A DNA stretch of 50,813 nucleotides, taken from positions 36,647 through 87,459 of the forward strand of contig DHCC01000085.1 of the NCBI GenBank assembly GCA_002398875.1, written 5' to 3'. Origin of the DNA: Bacteroidales bacterium UBA4912 (lineage in GTDB: Bacteria; Bacteroidota; Bacteroidia; Bacteroidales; Dysgonomonadaceae). The position numbers and the translations under genes are program-made. Numbering within the stretch: the stretch's first letter is position 1; every line of letters starts with the position of its first letter. The notes beneath the pieces were generated by a model. It was not told the origin of the DNA. It did no database searches and saw only the letters and a program-made list of their open reading frames with translations. This document shows positions 7,750 through 16,350 of this stretch, one piece after another.

Positions 7750-9540
7750 ATGCAATTTAAAGAAATACATAGCAAATTCCTTCTTTGGCGTGATGAGCAT
7801 ATAAAAGAGCGACATTTTTTGCTGTTTGTATGTTTCATAGTTGGTATACTTACAGCATTTGCTGCCTATATTCTGAAGATTGCCATAGAATTCATTCAGG
7901 TATTCCTTACAGAAAATTTTAGTCAGGTCAGCCACAACTACTCATACCTCCTTTTCCCGATAGCGGGTATTCTGATAGCGGGACTTTACGTAAGATATAT
8001 CGTTAAAGATGATATCAGTCACGGTGTTACTAAAATACTTTTCGCTATTTCACAACGCAAGAGCAGAATAAAGCCACATAATATGCACTCATCACTTGTG
8101 GCAAGCTCCATAACCATTGGATTCGGGGGATCTGTTGGAGCTGAGGCACCAATCGTACTTACCGGTTCAGCCATAGGGTCTAATCTGGGCAGGTTTTTCA
8201 GGCTGGAGCAACACAGTCTGATGATACTTGTAGGCTGTGGTGCCGCAGGAGCAATTGCAGGTATCTTTAAAGCCCCTGTGGCAGGAATACTATTTGTAAT
8301 AGAGGTTTTGCTTCTAGACCTTACGATGTCGTCAATAATGCCATTACTGGTAACAGCAGTAACAGCCACCGTTGTCTCTTACATGCTCACGGGGATGGAT
8401 GCTATGTTTGCATTCACTCTGCTGGAACAGTTCACTCTCGATCGCATACCGTATGTAATACTTCTGGGAATATTATGCGGACTGATTTCTCTATACGTCA
8501 TACGTGTTATGAGCTGGTGCGAAAGTATATTTCACAAACTTTCGCCATGGAGAAAATTCTTATTGGGAGGTATAACTCTCAGTGTACTGATTTTCTTTTT
8601 CCCTCCTCTTTTTGGTGAAGGTTATCACACAATAGAAACACTGCTTGAAGGAGGTGCCTCATTTCAGTCATTAACAAATGAGAGTTATTTTTACAATTGG
8701 AAAAGCCCATGGTCAGTGATTGTCTTTCTTATTCTTGTACTACTTTTTAAAGTATTTGCCACAAGTGCCACAAACGGGGGTGGCGGTACCGGAGGGGTTT
8801 TTGCACCCACGCTGTTTCTGGGCTGTATTGCCGGTTTTGTTTTCTCGTATATCCTAAATCAAATTGGAGTTTCAACATATCTTCCACAGGAGAATTTTGC
8901 ACTCATGGGTATGTCCGGGCTAATGGCTGGGGTAATGCACGCCCCGTTAACAGGTATGTTTCTGATAATTGAACTAACGGGCGGATATGACCTGTTTCTG
9001 CCTCTGATGATTGTATCGCTGGTATCTTATGCCACAATACTCATTTTCGAGAAACACAGTATATATGCCATACGACTTGCAAAAAGAGGCGAACTTATAA
9101 CCCACCACAAAGATAAGGCTGTACTGACCTTCCTTAAGGTTGAAGACCTTCTTGAGAAAGATATACCTACCGTTACTCCCGAGATGACATTAGGTGATAT
9201 GGTAAAAGTGATCTCCAACTCTAACCGAAATATATTTCCAGTTGTTGATAATGAAAACAAGTTACTGGGACTGGTTTTAATGAATGATATCCGTAATATA
9301 ATGTTCAGGTCTGAGCTTTATGACCGTTTCACTGTTGAAAAATTTATGGTAGGTTCTCCCGCTAAAATAAATATCAACGATAGTATGGAAGATGTTATGT
9401 ATCAGTTCGAAAAAACAAAAGCATGGAACTTACCCGTAGTTGACGACAAAGGGGTTTATCAGGGGTTACTGTCTCAATCATCAGTTTTCAACTCATACAG
9501 AGAGGTTTTAGTAGAGAATTATTCTGAAGGTGATGAATAA
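7750..9540 (+). CDS. ClC-family chloride channel or transporter with CBS domains
   Basis: A 596-residue membrane protein that moves chloride or a related anion. The core shows the family motifs: GGSVGAEAP (127-134), giving the gating glutamate as E132; GIFKAPVAG (171-179); and NGGGGTGGVFAP (352-363). The position equal to the proton-transfer glutamate of the E. coli exchanger (second E of IIEE) is V196 here (VIEV), a change also seen in ClC channels. Passive or differently coupled transport is therefore possible. Residues about 460-590 form a cytoplasmic CBS pair that probably binds nucleotide. fmt follows by 28 bp; this neighbourhood with tsaC is, from memory, common in Bacteroidales. Confidence 0.93.
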   Translation: MQFKEIHSKFLLWRDEHIKERHFLLFVCFIVGILTAFAAYILKIAIEFIQVFLTENFSQVSHNYSYLLFPIAGILIAGLYVRYIVKDDISHGVTKILFAISQRKSRIKPHNMHSSLVASSITIGFGGSVGAEAPIVLTGSAIGSNLGRFFRLEQHSLMILVGCGAAGAIAGIFKAPVAGILFVIEVLLLDLTMSSIMPLLVTAVTATVVSYMLTGMDAMFAFTLLEQFTLDRIPYVILLGILCGLISLYVIRVMSWCESIFHKLSPWRKFLLGGITLSVLIFFFPPLFGEGYHTIETLLEGGASFQSLTNESYFYNWKSPWSVIVFLILVLLFKVFATSATNGGGGTGGVFAPTLFLGCIAGFVFSYILNQIGVSTYLPQENFALMGMSGLMAGVMHAPLTGMFLIIELTGGYDLFLPLMIVSLVSYATILIFEKHSIYAIRLAKRGELITHHKDKAVLTFLKVEDLLEKDIPTVTPEMTLGDMVKVISNSNRNIFPVVDNENKLLGLVLMNDIRNIMFRSELYDRFTVEKFMVGSPAKININDSMEDVMYQFEKTKAWNLPVVDDKGVYQGLLSQSSVFNSYREVLVENYSEGDE

Positions 9541-9568
9541 TTATTTTGGCTAATTGTAATTTTAAAAG

Positions 9569-10576
9569 ATGAAAAAAGAAGATTTAAGAATAGTTTTCAT
9601 GGGTACACCGGAATTTGCCGTTGAATCACTGAAAACACTGGTTGAGAATGATTACAATGTTGTGGGTGTAATAACAATGCCTGACAAGCCGTCAGGGAGA
9701 GGTTATAAACTGAAGCCTTCACCTGTGAAACAATATGCTTTGGGAGAAGGGTTGAATATTCTTCAGCCTGAGAAACTGAAAGATGAAGAGTTTTTAAATG
9801 AACTGAGGAAACTAAATGCGGATATTCAGATAGTTGTAGCATTCAGAATGCTTCCGGAAGTAGTGTGGAGTATGCCCCGAAAAGGAACATTTAATCTGCA
9901 CTCATCTTTACTACCTCAATATAGGGGTGCAGCACCCATAAACTGGGCAATTATAAACGGGGAGAAAGAAACAGGCGTAACCACATTCTTTCTTTCTCAT
10001 GAAATAGATACTGGAGAGATAATTTTCAGAGAAACAACAGAGATTAGTGATAATGATAATGCCGAAACACTTCATGACAGACTGATGGCTATGGGTGCTA
10101 AGCTTGTTATCAAAACAGTTGATGCAATTATTGAAGACAACATAACTGCCATACCACAGGATCAATTATTTACCAATGAAACAACTCTTAAGCCTGCACC
10201 TAAAATATTTACTGAAACCTGCAGGATTGACTGGGATAATAGTAAAGAAGTACTCTATAATTTTATAAGAGGATTGTCGCCCTACCCTGCAGCATGGACC
10301 GAATTAGAGAACTCTGAAACCAACGAAAGGCTCCGATTAAAGATATTTGCCGGTGAAAAAGTTGAGGATTCAGCAGATATTGAAGAAACTGGTTCCAAGA
10401 AGTCGGAATTATTTACTCCGGGCTCAATTTTTACCGATAATAAAAACTATATAAATGTTTCTGTTGCAGATGGATTACTGCGAATTACAGACTTACAGCT
10501 TTCAGGTAAGAAGCGTATGAAAACAGTTGACTTCCTTAATGGATATAAATTAAATGAAAACGACAGACTCATTTGA
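9569..10576 (+). CDS. fmt: Methionyl-tRNA formyltransferase
   Basis: Formylates initiator Met-tRNA with 10-formyl-tetrahydrofolate for translation initiation. The N-terminal RIVFMGTPEFAVESL is the signature start. The catalytic triad is intact in FNLHSSLLPQYRGAAP and HEIDTGE (N109, H111, D147). The C-terminal tRNA-binding domain follows from about residue 215. At 335 residues it is slightly longer than E. coli Fmt (315), with a linker around 275-290. The stop codon lies in the loop of a hairpin that probably terminates transcription. Confidence 0.96.
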   Translation: MKKEDLRIVFMGTPEFAVESLKTLVENDYNVVGVITMPDKPSGRGYKLKPSPVKQYALGEGLNILQPEKLKDEEFLNELRKLNADIQIVVAFRMLPEVVWSMPRKGTFNLHSSLLPQYRGAAPINWAIINGEKETGVTTFFLSHEIDTGEIIFRETTEISDNDNAETLHDRLMAMGAKLVIKTVDAIIEDNITAIPQDQLFTNETTLKPAPKIFTETCRIDWDNSKEVLYNFIRGLSPYPAAWTELENSETNERLRLKIFAGEKVEDSADIEETGSKKSELFTPGSIFTDNKNYINVSVADGLLRITDLQLSGKKRMKTVDFLNGYKLNENDRLI

Positions 10577-10587
10577 ATCTGTCGTTT
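10558..10587. terminator. Bidirectional hairpin between fmt and the DUF3078 gene
   Basis: A perfect 10-bp stem, AAACGACAGA (10558-10567) with TCTGTCGTTT (10578-10587); the fmt stop TGA is in the loop. The stem ends in T on both strands and the two flanking genes converge. Confidence 0.65.
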
Positions 10588-10617
10588 ATTATATTTTATA
10601 TAAAACTATGCCATGTT

Positions 10618-12159
10618 TTACCACTTATAGTTTAGCCCGAAACTAAGAGTCTGGTTATATTGCCAATATTTTAAATCGGGATGTGGAGGCACGCCATCAT
10701 CAAATCTGACATTCAGATACAATCTTGTAGAGAAAGCATTACTTAATGACATATTCAGACTATTCTCGAATTCCATTTCAACCTTATCATAACTTGTAAA
10801 ATAGGTCAAGCGTGAATCCCAGGTTATATAACGAGTGATATCATATTTTAGAATTGACGTAACTGTGGTACCCATGTCAAGATTGTAACTCCTGTTTTCA
10901 GGAATACCGAAGCGCACAACATTAACTGAGTCGTTTCCTACATACTTGAAGTTTACGGATATTGGCGCCAAAGCTAGATCCCACCGTACACGACGTCCCC
11001 TTACTTTGTCTGATCTTTTATCCAGATTATATTTCAAACCGATACCTGCATTAACATATAGAGGAGCCAAAAATGCTGAGCGTAGATTATTTGAATTGGT
11101 CGGATATGAATTAAACAACTGAGTTTTTGCTTCCATATTCATCGAGTAAGACCACCCTTCTATAAAAGCATCAAGCCCAAAGTCACCATAATAACGAATA
11201 AGATCATTTCCTATTCTGTACTGTCTTAGAGTATCGTCGGGAGCATTAAAAACGGATAATCTCCATTCAAGAGTATTGTTGAATTTTACCTTTTCCTTTT
11301 TATAATTAGCTCTTAATACTTGATAACTATTAATATTGAGGTTGTTGGTTCCACCTTTATGCCAATTGTCAGAAAAATAGTTCTGTGCAAACTGGAATGA
11401 ATGTTCTCCCGAACGTATCCAGTATTTACGGTCAATTGTGGTCAATTCCACTCCTGGAGCTTCAAGAGAATAGGCCGTTTCAGATTGCAAGAGTTCACGG
11501 AATGGATTAAATGTCTCTCTGACTACATCATCACTGGTTGATCTAGGCAGAGAATCAAAATTTAATATTGAATATTTGACTCTGTCAGGATATTCCATGT
11601 AGTAGTTGTTTCTAACCCTCTGAGCAAAATCTGCATCCTCTAATTTGGGAGCGAAGGTTAGTTCTTGTGGGATCAATTTACCAGGCTTATATTCTTTATC
11701 CGGATTGTATAATGAAATATCACGTGGAAGTATCTTGCCATTATAAATCATGGGAAGAAAAAGCGGGTTGTAAAAGAGAGTATCGCGAAAAGTTAATCCT
11801 CTCAATGCATTCGGATCATTGTATTGAACAGGTAATTGCAATATACCATTTTCATTTCTGTAATAAATTGAATCGAGAGGATTTCTAGAAACACTATCTA
11901 ATACTAAGACAGGCAAAGTGCCTTTTGCAACAACCTGCTGCGGTATTATATCTTGTGCTTGAATTGTAACAATTGGTGCTATATCTCCCGAATGATCTTC
12001 GTAATTCTGATTTGATTCTGTAACACGTCTTTGAATCTGACGGCTTATATCAGTTATATCTTCAAAAAGATTCAGACTATCCGGTACCTGTAAAACCTCA
12101 GATGCAGTGATAGCCAATGAGAAAACAGATATAATAAATGATAAAAATATTTGCTTCAT
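10618..12159 (-). CDS. DUF3078-family outer-membrane protein
   Basis: A 513-residue exported protein with an N-terminal signal peptide (MKQIFLSFIISVFSLAITA, about 1-20). The first 230 residues are poorly conserved and rich in polar segments. From about 235 on there are alternating beta-strands with aromatic ends and a final YNQTLSFGLNYKW, as expected for an outer-membrane beta-barrel. The segment FSDNWHKGGTNNLNINSY is what I recognise as DUF3078. The family occurs in Bacteroidota and has no established function that I know of. It is monocistronic, convergent with fmt and divergent from lemA, with a structured 5' leader. Confidence 0.82.
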   Translation of the reverse strand: MKQIFLSFIISVFSLAITASEVLQVPDSLNLFEDITDISRQIQRRVTESNQNYEDHSGDIAPIVTIQAQDIIPQQVVAKGTLPVLVLDSVSRNPLDSIYYRNENGILQLPVQYNDPNALRGLTFRDTLFYNPLFLPMIYNGKILPRDISLYNPDKEYKPGKLIPQELTFAPKLEDADFAQRVRNNYYMEYPDRVKYSILNFDSLPRSTSDDVVRETFNPFRELLQSETAYSLEAPGVELTTIDRKYWIRSGEHSFQFAQNYFSDNWHKGGTNNLNINSYQVLRANYKKEKVKFNNTLEWRLSVFNAPDDTLRQYRIGNDLIRYYGDFGLDAFIEGWSYSMNMEAKTQLFNSYPTNSNNLRSAFLAPLYVNAGIGLKYNLDKRSDKVRGRRVRWDLALAPISVNFKYVGNDSVNVVRFGIPENRSYNLDMGTTVTSILKYDITRYITWDSRLTYFTSYDKVEMEFENSLNMSLSNAFSTRLYLNVRFDDGVPPHPDLKYWQYNQTLSFGLNYKW

Positions 12160-12160
12160 A

Positions 12161-12220
12161 CTTAACTAATTTTGGTTAAGACTACCGTCGGCTCGCAGAG
12201 CCCTACCAAATACAAAGATA
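12161..12220 (-). promoter_or_regulatory. Promoter and double-hairpin leader of the DUF3078 gene
   Basis: On the minus strand a TATCTTTG (12213-12220) would start transcription near 12206. The short leader then holds two perfect hairpins: GGCTC/GAGCC (12190-12202, 3-nt loop) at its very 5' end and CTTAAC/GTTAAG (12161-12180), ending 1 nt before the start codon. The second could cover the ribosome-binding region; the first could protect the 5' end. Confidence 0.5.
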
Positions 12221-12284
12221 TACAAAATAAATTTATTTTAGGAATGAAGAATTGAATGTGTTATTATATTCACCAAAAAAATGA

Positions 12285-12292
12285 TACATTTG
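12285..12292 (+). promoter_or_regulatory. -7 element of the lemA operon
   Basis: TACATTTG, 43 bp before the lemA start. No clear TTTG at the expected -33 position. Confidence 0.5.
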
Positions 12293-12335
12293 CATAAAAT
12301 AGAAACGAGCATGTATATCATTAAAATTTAAAGAT

Positions 12336-12917
12336 ATGAAAAAAATATCCTATCTCTTATTGATTGTATTAGGTGCAATCACACTTTCAAGCTGTTCGGG
12401 TTATAACAGAATGGTTGAAAAGCAAGAGGCTGTAACCTCACAGTGGGGAAATGTGCAAAATGCTTACCAGCGTAGGGCAGATCTAATTCCCAACCTGGTG
12501 AACACCGTAAAAGGTTATGCAGAACATGAACAGGAAACATTCACTCAGGTGACAGAAGCAAGAGCAAAAGCTACGCAGACAAATATAAATCCTGAAAACC
12601 TTACAACAGAAAGCTTACAGGAGTATCAGCAGGCGCAAAACCAACTAAGCCAGGCATTAGGCCGACTGCTATTAATTCAGGAAAATTATCCGGAACTGAA
12701 AGCAAATCAAAACTTTCTTGCACTTCAGGATGAGCTTGCGGGAACAGAAAACAGGATTTCGGTGGAGCGCAACAGATTCAATCAAATAGCTCAGGACTAC
12801 AACTCCTATATAAGAAAATTTCCCCAGGTAATTTATGCCAAGTGGTTTAAGTTTGAGACTAAAGCATATTTCGAAGCCACACCTGAAGCTCAGACAGCTC
12901 CGGAAGTACAATTTTAG
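12336..12917 (+). CDS. lemA: LemA-family lipoprotein
   Basis: A 193-residue protein. Residues 1-20 form a lipoprotein signal with lipobox LSSC (C20). The rest is the all-helical LemA fold with the family core NVQNAYQRRADLIPNLVNTVKGYAEHEQETF (split here by wording only) and a terminal YAKWFKFETKAYFEA region. The function is not established; in the family it accompanies TPM-domain genes, as here (3 bp to the next gene). The lipid anchor places it on the periplasmic side of a membrane. Confidence 0.92.
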   Translation: MKKISYLLLIVLGAITLSSCSGYNRMVEKQEAVTSQWGNVQNAYQRRADLIPNLVNTVKGYAEHEQETFTQVTEARAKATQTNINPENLTTESLQEYQQAQNQLSQALGRLLLIQENYPELKANQNFLALQDELAGTENRISVERNRFNQIAQDYNSYIRKFPQVIYAKWFKFETKAYFEATPEAQTAPEVQF

Positions 12918-12920
12918 TGT

Positions 12921-13346
12921 ATGCTAAAAAAAGATGAGCTCGATAAGATATCTGAATCAATAAGGTTTGCCGAAAGCAACACCTCAGGTGAAATACGTGT
13001 TTATGTTGCAAAACATTGTAAAGGAGCTCCACTGGAAAAAGCTTACAAAATATTTCATCAGCTTAAGATGGATTCAACTACATTGCGAAATGGCGTACTT
13101 ATCTATGTAGCACTTTCAGATCAAAAAGCAGCAATTTATGCAGATGAAGGTATTAACACATTTATACAAGAACCTAATTTTTGGCAGGAAACCCTCGATC
13201 TGATGCTATCCTATTTTAAGAAAGGATTGCTTTCTGAAGGTATATGCAAAGGCGTCGGCAAGGCAGGAGAAGTTTTAAAAGCACGTTTTCCGGTTTCTGA
13301 GAACGATATAAACGAACTAGACAATGAAGTTATTATTGAAGAATAG
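12921..13346 (+). CDS. TPM-domain protein without membrane anchor
   Basis: A 141-residue protein carrying a TPM fold: the start EIRVYVAKHCKGAPLEKAYKIFHQL, NGVLIYVALSDQKAAIYADEGIN, then a helix ending GICKGVGKAGEVLKARFP. TPM domains (TLP18.3, Psb32, MOLO-1) occur in phosphatases and in photosystem-repair proteins. No signal peptide or membrane helix is visible, unlike its neighbour, so it may be cytosolic. It is the second gene of a lemA-TPM-TPM operon and overlaps the third by 23 nt. Confidence 0.85.
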   Translation: MLKKDELDKISESIRFAESNTSGEIRVYVAKHCKGAPLEKAYKIFHQLKMDSTTLRNGVLIYVALSDQKAAIYADEGINTFIQEPNFWQETLDLMLSYFKKGLLSEGICKGVGKAGEVLKARFPVSENDINELDNEVIIEE

Positions 13347-14133
13347 ATTTCTTCTGATATTCTTACTCTTATTTTTTTCTTCTGAAATTTCGGCGCAAGA
13401 TATTCCGGAACCTATGGTTCCATACCGTCTGGTGAATGATTTTGCAAATATTTTTTCGAAAGCTGAAAACCAGGCACTAGAGCAGAAACTTCTTAACTAT
13501 AATGATACGACTTCGACACAAATATATGTAGTTACCGTTTCGGATCTTGGTGGTTATCCAGCTTCTGATTATTCATTCCGACTGGGAGAAAAATGGGAAA
13601 TAGGCCAGAAGAGCAAAGATAACGGAGCTGTTATACTGATTAAACCCAAAATCGGTAACAGCAGAGGACAGGCATTTATCGCCACAGGCTATGGGCTGGA
13701 AGCTCGTATTAATGACGCGTATGCCGGAAGGATTGTCAGAGATATAATGATTCCCTATTTTATTGAAGAGGATTATTTTGGAGGTGTTAATGCAGCTATA
13801 GATGCAATGATTGCACGTTTGTCCGGTGAATTTGATGCTGAAGATGAAGAAGAAGAAGAGGGTTTACCCGTTATTGCCATAATTATAATCATCATTGGGA
13901 TAATTGTGATTATGAGAATATTATTTGGTGGCGGAGATCAGAATATTGGTGGCGATGGTCATCACAGAACAACACTCCCTCCAATATTTTTCCCACCAAC
14001 TTCGGGAAGACGAAGCGGTGGTTTTGGCGGAGGATTCGGTGGTTTTGGCGGAGGAGGAGGCTTCGGCGGAGGAGGTTTTGGTGGCGGCGGAGGAGGCCGT
14101 TTTGGAGGTGGAGGAGCAGGCGGCAGTTGGTAA
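13324..14133 (+). CDS. TPM-domain membrane protein with glycine-rich tail (YgcG-like)
   Basis: A 269-residue protein. It has a signal peptide (KNRFLLIFLLLFFSSEISAQ, cleavage near 25) and an N-terminal periplasmic TPM domain (VNDFANIFS to about 165). An acidic stretch DAEDEEEEEG comes next, then one membrane helix (VIAIIIIIIGIIVIMRILF, 183-201) and a glycine/phenylalanine-rich tail. This architecture is shared with YgcG proteins found beside LemA. The start overlaps the previous gene by 23 nt in another frame, and miaA begins 1 nt after the stop. The role is unknown; envelope stress or quality control is a guess from the family context. Confidence 0.88.
   Translation: MKLLLKNRFLLIFLLLFFSSEISAQDIPEPMVPYRLVNDFANIFSKAENQALEQKLLNYNDTTSTQIYVVTVSDLGGYPASDYSFRLGEKWEIGQKSKDNGAVILIKPKIGNSRGQAFIATGYGLEARINDAYAGRIVRDIMIPYFIEEDYFGGVNAAIDAMIARLSGEFDAEDEEEEEGLPVIAIIIIIIGIIVIMRILFGGGDQNIGGDGHHRTTLPPIFFPPTSGRRSGGFGGGFGGFGGGGGFGGGGFGGGGGGRFGGGGAGGSW
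14014..14130 (+). repeat. Glycine-codon repeat tract
   Basis: Imperfect GGC/GGA/GGT repeats encode about 39 residues of the form GGFGGG at the C-terminus of the TPM protein. They cause long spurious open frames on both strands and make this a likely site for slippage. Confidence 0.85.
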
Positions 14134-14134
14134 T

Positions 14135-15043
14135 ATGAAGGACAGACTTATAACAATTCTCGGACCTACAGCCAGTGGTAAAACTACTTTTGCTGTGCAT
14201 CTGGCTAATAAACTAAATGGAGAAATCATTAGTGCTGACTCCAGACAGATATATCGAAAAATGGATATCGGAACCGGAAAAGATCTGTCGGATTACATTA
14301 TCAATGGAACTGTAATACCTTACCATCTTATAGATATTCGTGAACCGGGTGATAAATACACACTTTATGACTATCAACACGATTTTCATAAAGCATACAA
14401 TGACATCTTATCAAGAGAAAAGACACCCATACTTTGCGGAGGCACAGGACTATATATAGAATCAGTATTGAAAGGATACAATCTGCCCGACGTACCTGCT
14501 AACCCTGAACTCAGAGAATCTCTTCAAAACAAGTCTCTTGAGGAACTTTCGGACATACTTAGAAGCTATCGCCCACTGCATAACACAACTGATACTGACA
14601 CTAAGAAGCGCGCTATACGTGCGATTGAAATTGCTGACTTTCAGTCGAAACAGGATATGTCTCAATTAGAATTTCCTCCTATAGAAAGTACTATTTTAGG
14701 AGTAAACATCGACAGAGATCTTCGTCGAGAAAAGATATCCAAACGACTAAAAGCAAGGCTTGATGAGGGAATGGTTGATGAAATTGAAAGCATACTGAAA
14801 TCGGGTGTTTCAGCTGAAGATCTGATATATTACGGACTTGAATACAAGTTTGTCACTCTTTTTGTAATCGGTGAAATAAGTTATGATATTATGTTCAGTC
14901 AGCTGGAAACAGCAATACATCAGTTTGCCAAAAGACAGATGACCTGGTTCAGAGGAATGGAAAGACGAGGATTCACAATCAACTGGATTGATGCAACTCT
15001 GCCAATGGACAAAAAGCTGGATAAAGCTTATTCTTTTATTTAG
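14135..15043 (+). CDS. miaA: tRNA dimethylallyltransferase
   Basis: Adds a dimethylallyl group to A37 of tRNAs that read UNN codons, the first step towards ms2i6A. The P-loop GPTASGKT is at 10-17. It is followed by ISADSRQIYRKMDIGTGK, CGGTGLYIE and the C-terminal QFAKRQMTWFRGM, all family signatures. At 302 residues it has the usual length. The frame stays open upstream through the glycine tract of the previous gene, but that extension is not MiaA-like. The ATG at 14135, 1 nt after the TPM stop, gives the expected N-terminus. Confidence 0.96.
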   Translation: MKDRLITILGPTASGKTTFAVHLANKLNGEIISADSRQIYRKMDIGTGKDLSDYIINGTVIPYHLIDIREPGDKYTLYDYQHDFHKAYNDILSREKTPILCGGTGLYIESVLKGYNLPDVPANPELRESLQNKSLEELSDILRSYRPLHNTTDTDTKKRAIRAIEIADFQSKQDMSQLEFPPIESTILGVNIDRDLRREKISKRLKARLDEGMVDEIESILKSGVSAEDLIYYGLEYKFVTLFVIGEISYDIMFSQLETAIHQFAKRQMTWFRGMERRGFTINWIDATLPMDKKLDKAYSFI

Positions 15044-15054
15044 ATAAAATATTG

Positions 15055-15062
15055 TATTTTTG
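15055..15062 (+). promoter_or_regulatory. Candidate -7 element of lysA
   Basis: TATTTTTG 40 bp before the lysA start; no convincing -33 element. Confidence 0.4.
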
Positions 15063-15102
15063 TGATCGTTTCCAATCCAGTAATTATATAAACAGATAAT
15101 TA

Positions 15103-16260
15103 ATGATCAAAGGAAAATTCCCCAACAGTAAATTTGAATTAAAAGAGACTCCTTTCTATTACTACGATATGGAGCTACTGCACAATACTCTTAAAACGAT
15201 AATAAAAGAGACTGAGAATAAACCATTTCATGTACATTACGCTTTAAAAGCCAATGCTAATCCACGCATTCTTAAGGAGATAGCATCTTATGGCTTTGGA
15301 GCTGATTGCGTGAGTGGAAATGAGATTCTGAGAGCGTTAGAGTGTGGATTTGCACCTTCCAAAATTGCTTTTGCAGGTGTTGGAAAAACTGATAAAGAGA
15401 TAAATATTGGTCTGGATAATGATATTTTCTGCTTTAATGTGGAATCGATTCCGGAGATTGAAGTACTAAACACACTCGCTGCAAAAAAGGGGAAAACTGC
15501 ATCTATAGCTTTAAGGATTAATCCAAATGTTGATGCTAGAACACATAAATATATAACTACAGGTCTGAATGAAAATAAGTTTGGTATAAACGAGCAGGAC
15601 ATTCCACAGACACTGCAAGCAGTTAAATCATCGAATAACATTAAACTTATTGGTATTCATTTTCATATTGGCTCACAAATTACTGATCTTACATCATTTG
15701 AGGATCTGTGTGTTAAAGTTAAGGAAATACGTAACCAGTTAAAAGAACAGGGGATTGATCTGCCTGTTTTGAATGTAGGCGGAGGTTTGGGCATAAACTA
15801 TCAGCACCCTAACCATTTTCCTATGGCTGACTTTGAATCCTATTTCAGATTATTTGATAAATATCTGGACTTGTGGGAAGGTCAGGAATTACATTTTGAG
15901 CTGGGGCGGTCAGTAGTAGCACCATGCGGAACACTTATAAGCCGTGCACTTTTTATAAAAGAGGGCATCCAGAAAAAATTTCTGATAATTGATGCAGGTA
16001 TGACAGACCTTATAAGACCTGCTCTCTATCAGGCTTTTCACCACATTGAGAATATAAGCTCTGAAGAAGAATACACACACTACGATGTAGTAGGGCCTAT
16101 TTGTGAGTCAAGCGATCTGTTTGCCGAACAGATGATGCTGAACAGGGCAACCAGAGGAGATTTAATTGCAATCCGTTCTGCCGGTGCTTACGGGGAAACC
16201 ATGGTATCGAAATATAATTGCAGGGATATTCCTGCATCCTATTTCTCAGATACACTTTAA
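15103..16260 (+). CDS. lysA: Diaminopimelate decarboxylase
   Basis: Decarboxylates meso-diaminopimelate to L-lysine, the last step of lysine synthesis. It is a PLP enzyme of the alanine-racemase fold. The PLP lysine is in VHYALKANANP (K49), with FHIGSQ, the phosphate-binding GGGLGINY and the C-terminal GPICESSDLF (active-site cysteine) and SAGAYGETM. At 385 residues it is a little shorter than the E. coli enzyme (420), as is common here. It has its own promoter candidate and a 90-bp gap to the next gene. Confidence 0.95.
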   Translation: MIKGKFPNSKFELKETPFYYYDMELLHNTLKTIIKETENKPFHVHYALKANANPRILKEIASYGFGADCVSGNEILRALECGFAPSKIAFAGVGKTDKEINIGLDNDIFCFNVESIPEIEVLNTLAAKKGKTASIALRINPNVDARTHKYITTGLNENKFGINEQDIPQTLQAVKSSNNIKLIGIHFHIGSQITDLTSFEDLCVKVKEIRNQLKEQGIDLPVLNVGGGLGINYQHPNHFPMADFESYFRLFDKYLDLWEGQELHFELGRSVVAPCGTLISRALFIKEGIQKKFLIIDAGMTDLIRPALYQAFHHIENISSEEEYTHYDVVGPICESSDLFAEQMMLNRATRGDLIAIRSAGAYGETMVSKYNCRDIPASYFSDTL

Positions 16261-16350
16261 CTTGTTTACATAAACCGGAAATAAATAATATGCCGGAAAT
16301 TAACAAACGATTCAGTTGAAAGCTTTTTTTATAGTAAATTCAAAATAAAA

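Noticed and set aside
13925..14134. N-terminal extension of miaA by 70 residues
   Set aside because: The extension reads through the glycine tract of the previous gene in another frame and is not MiaA-like. The ATG at 14135 gives the P-loop at the normal place.
13910..14229. Long open frames on both strands over the glycine-rich end of the TPM gene
   Set aside because: They arise from the GGN repeat and have low-complexity translations. The TPM and miaA frames explain the region.
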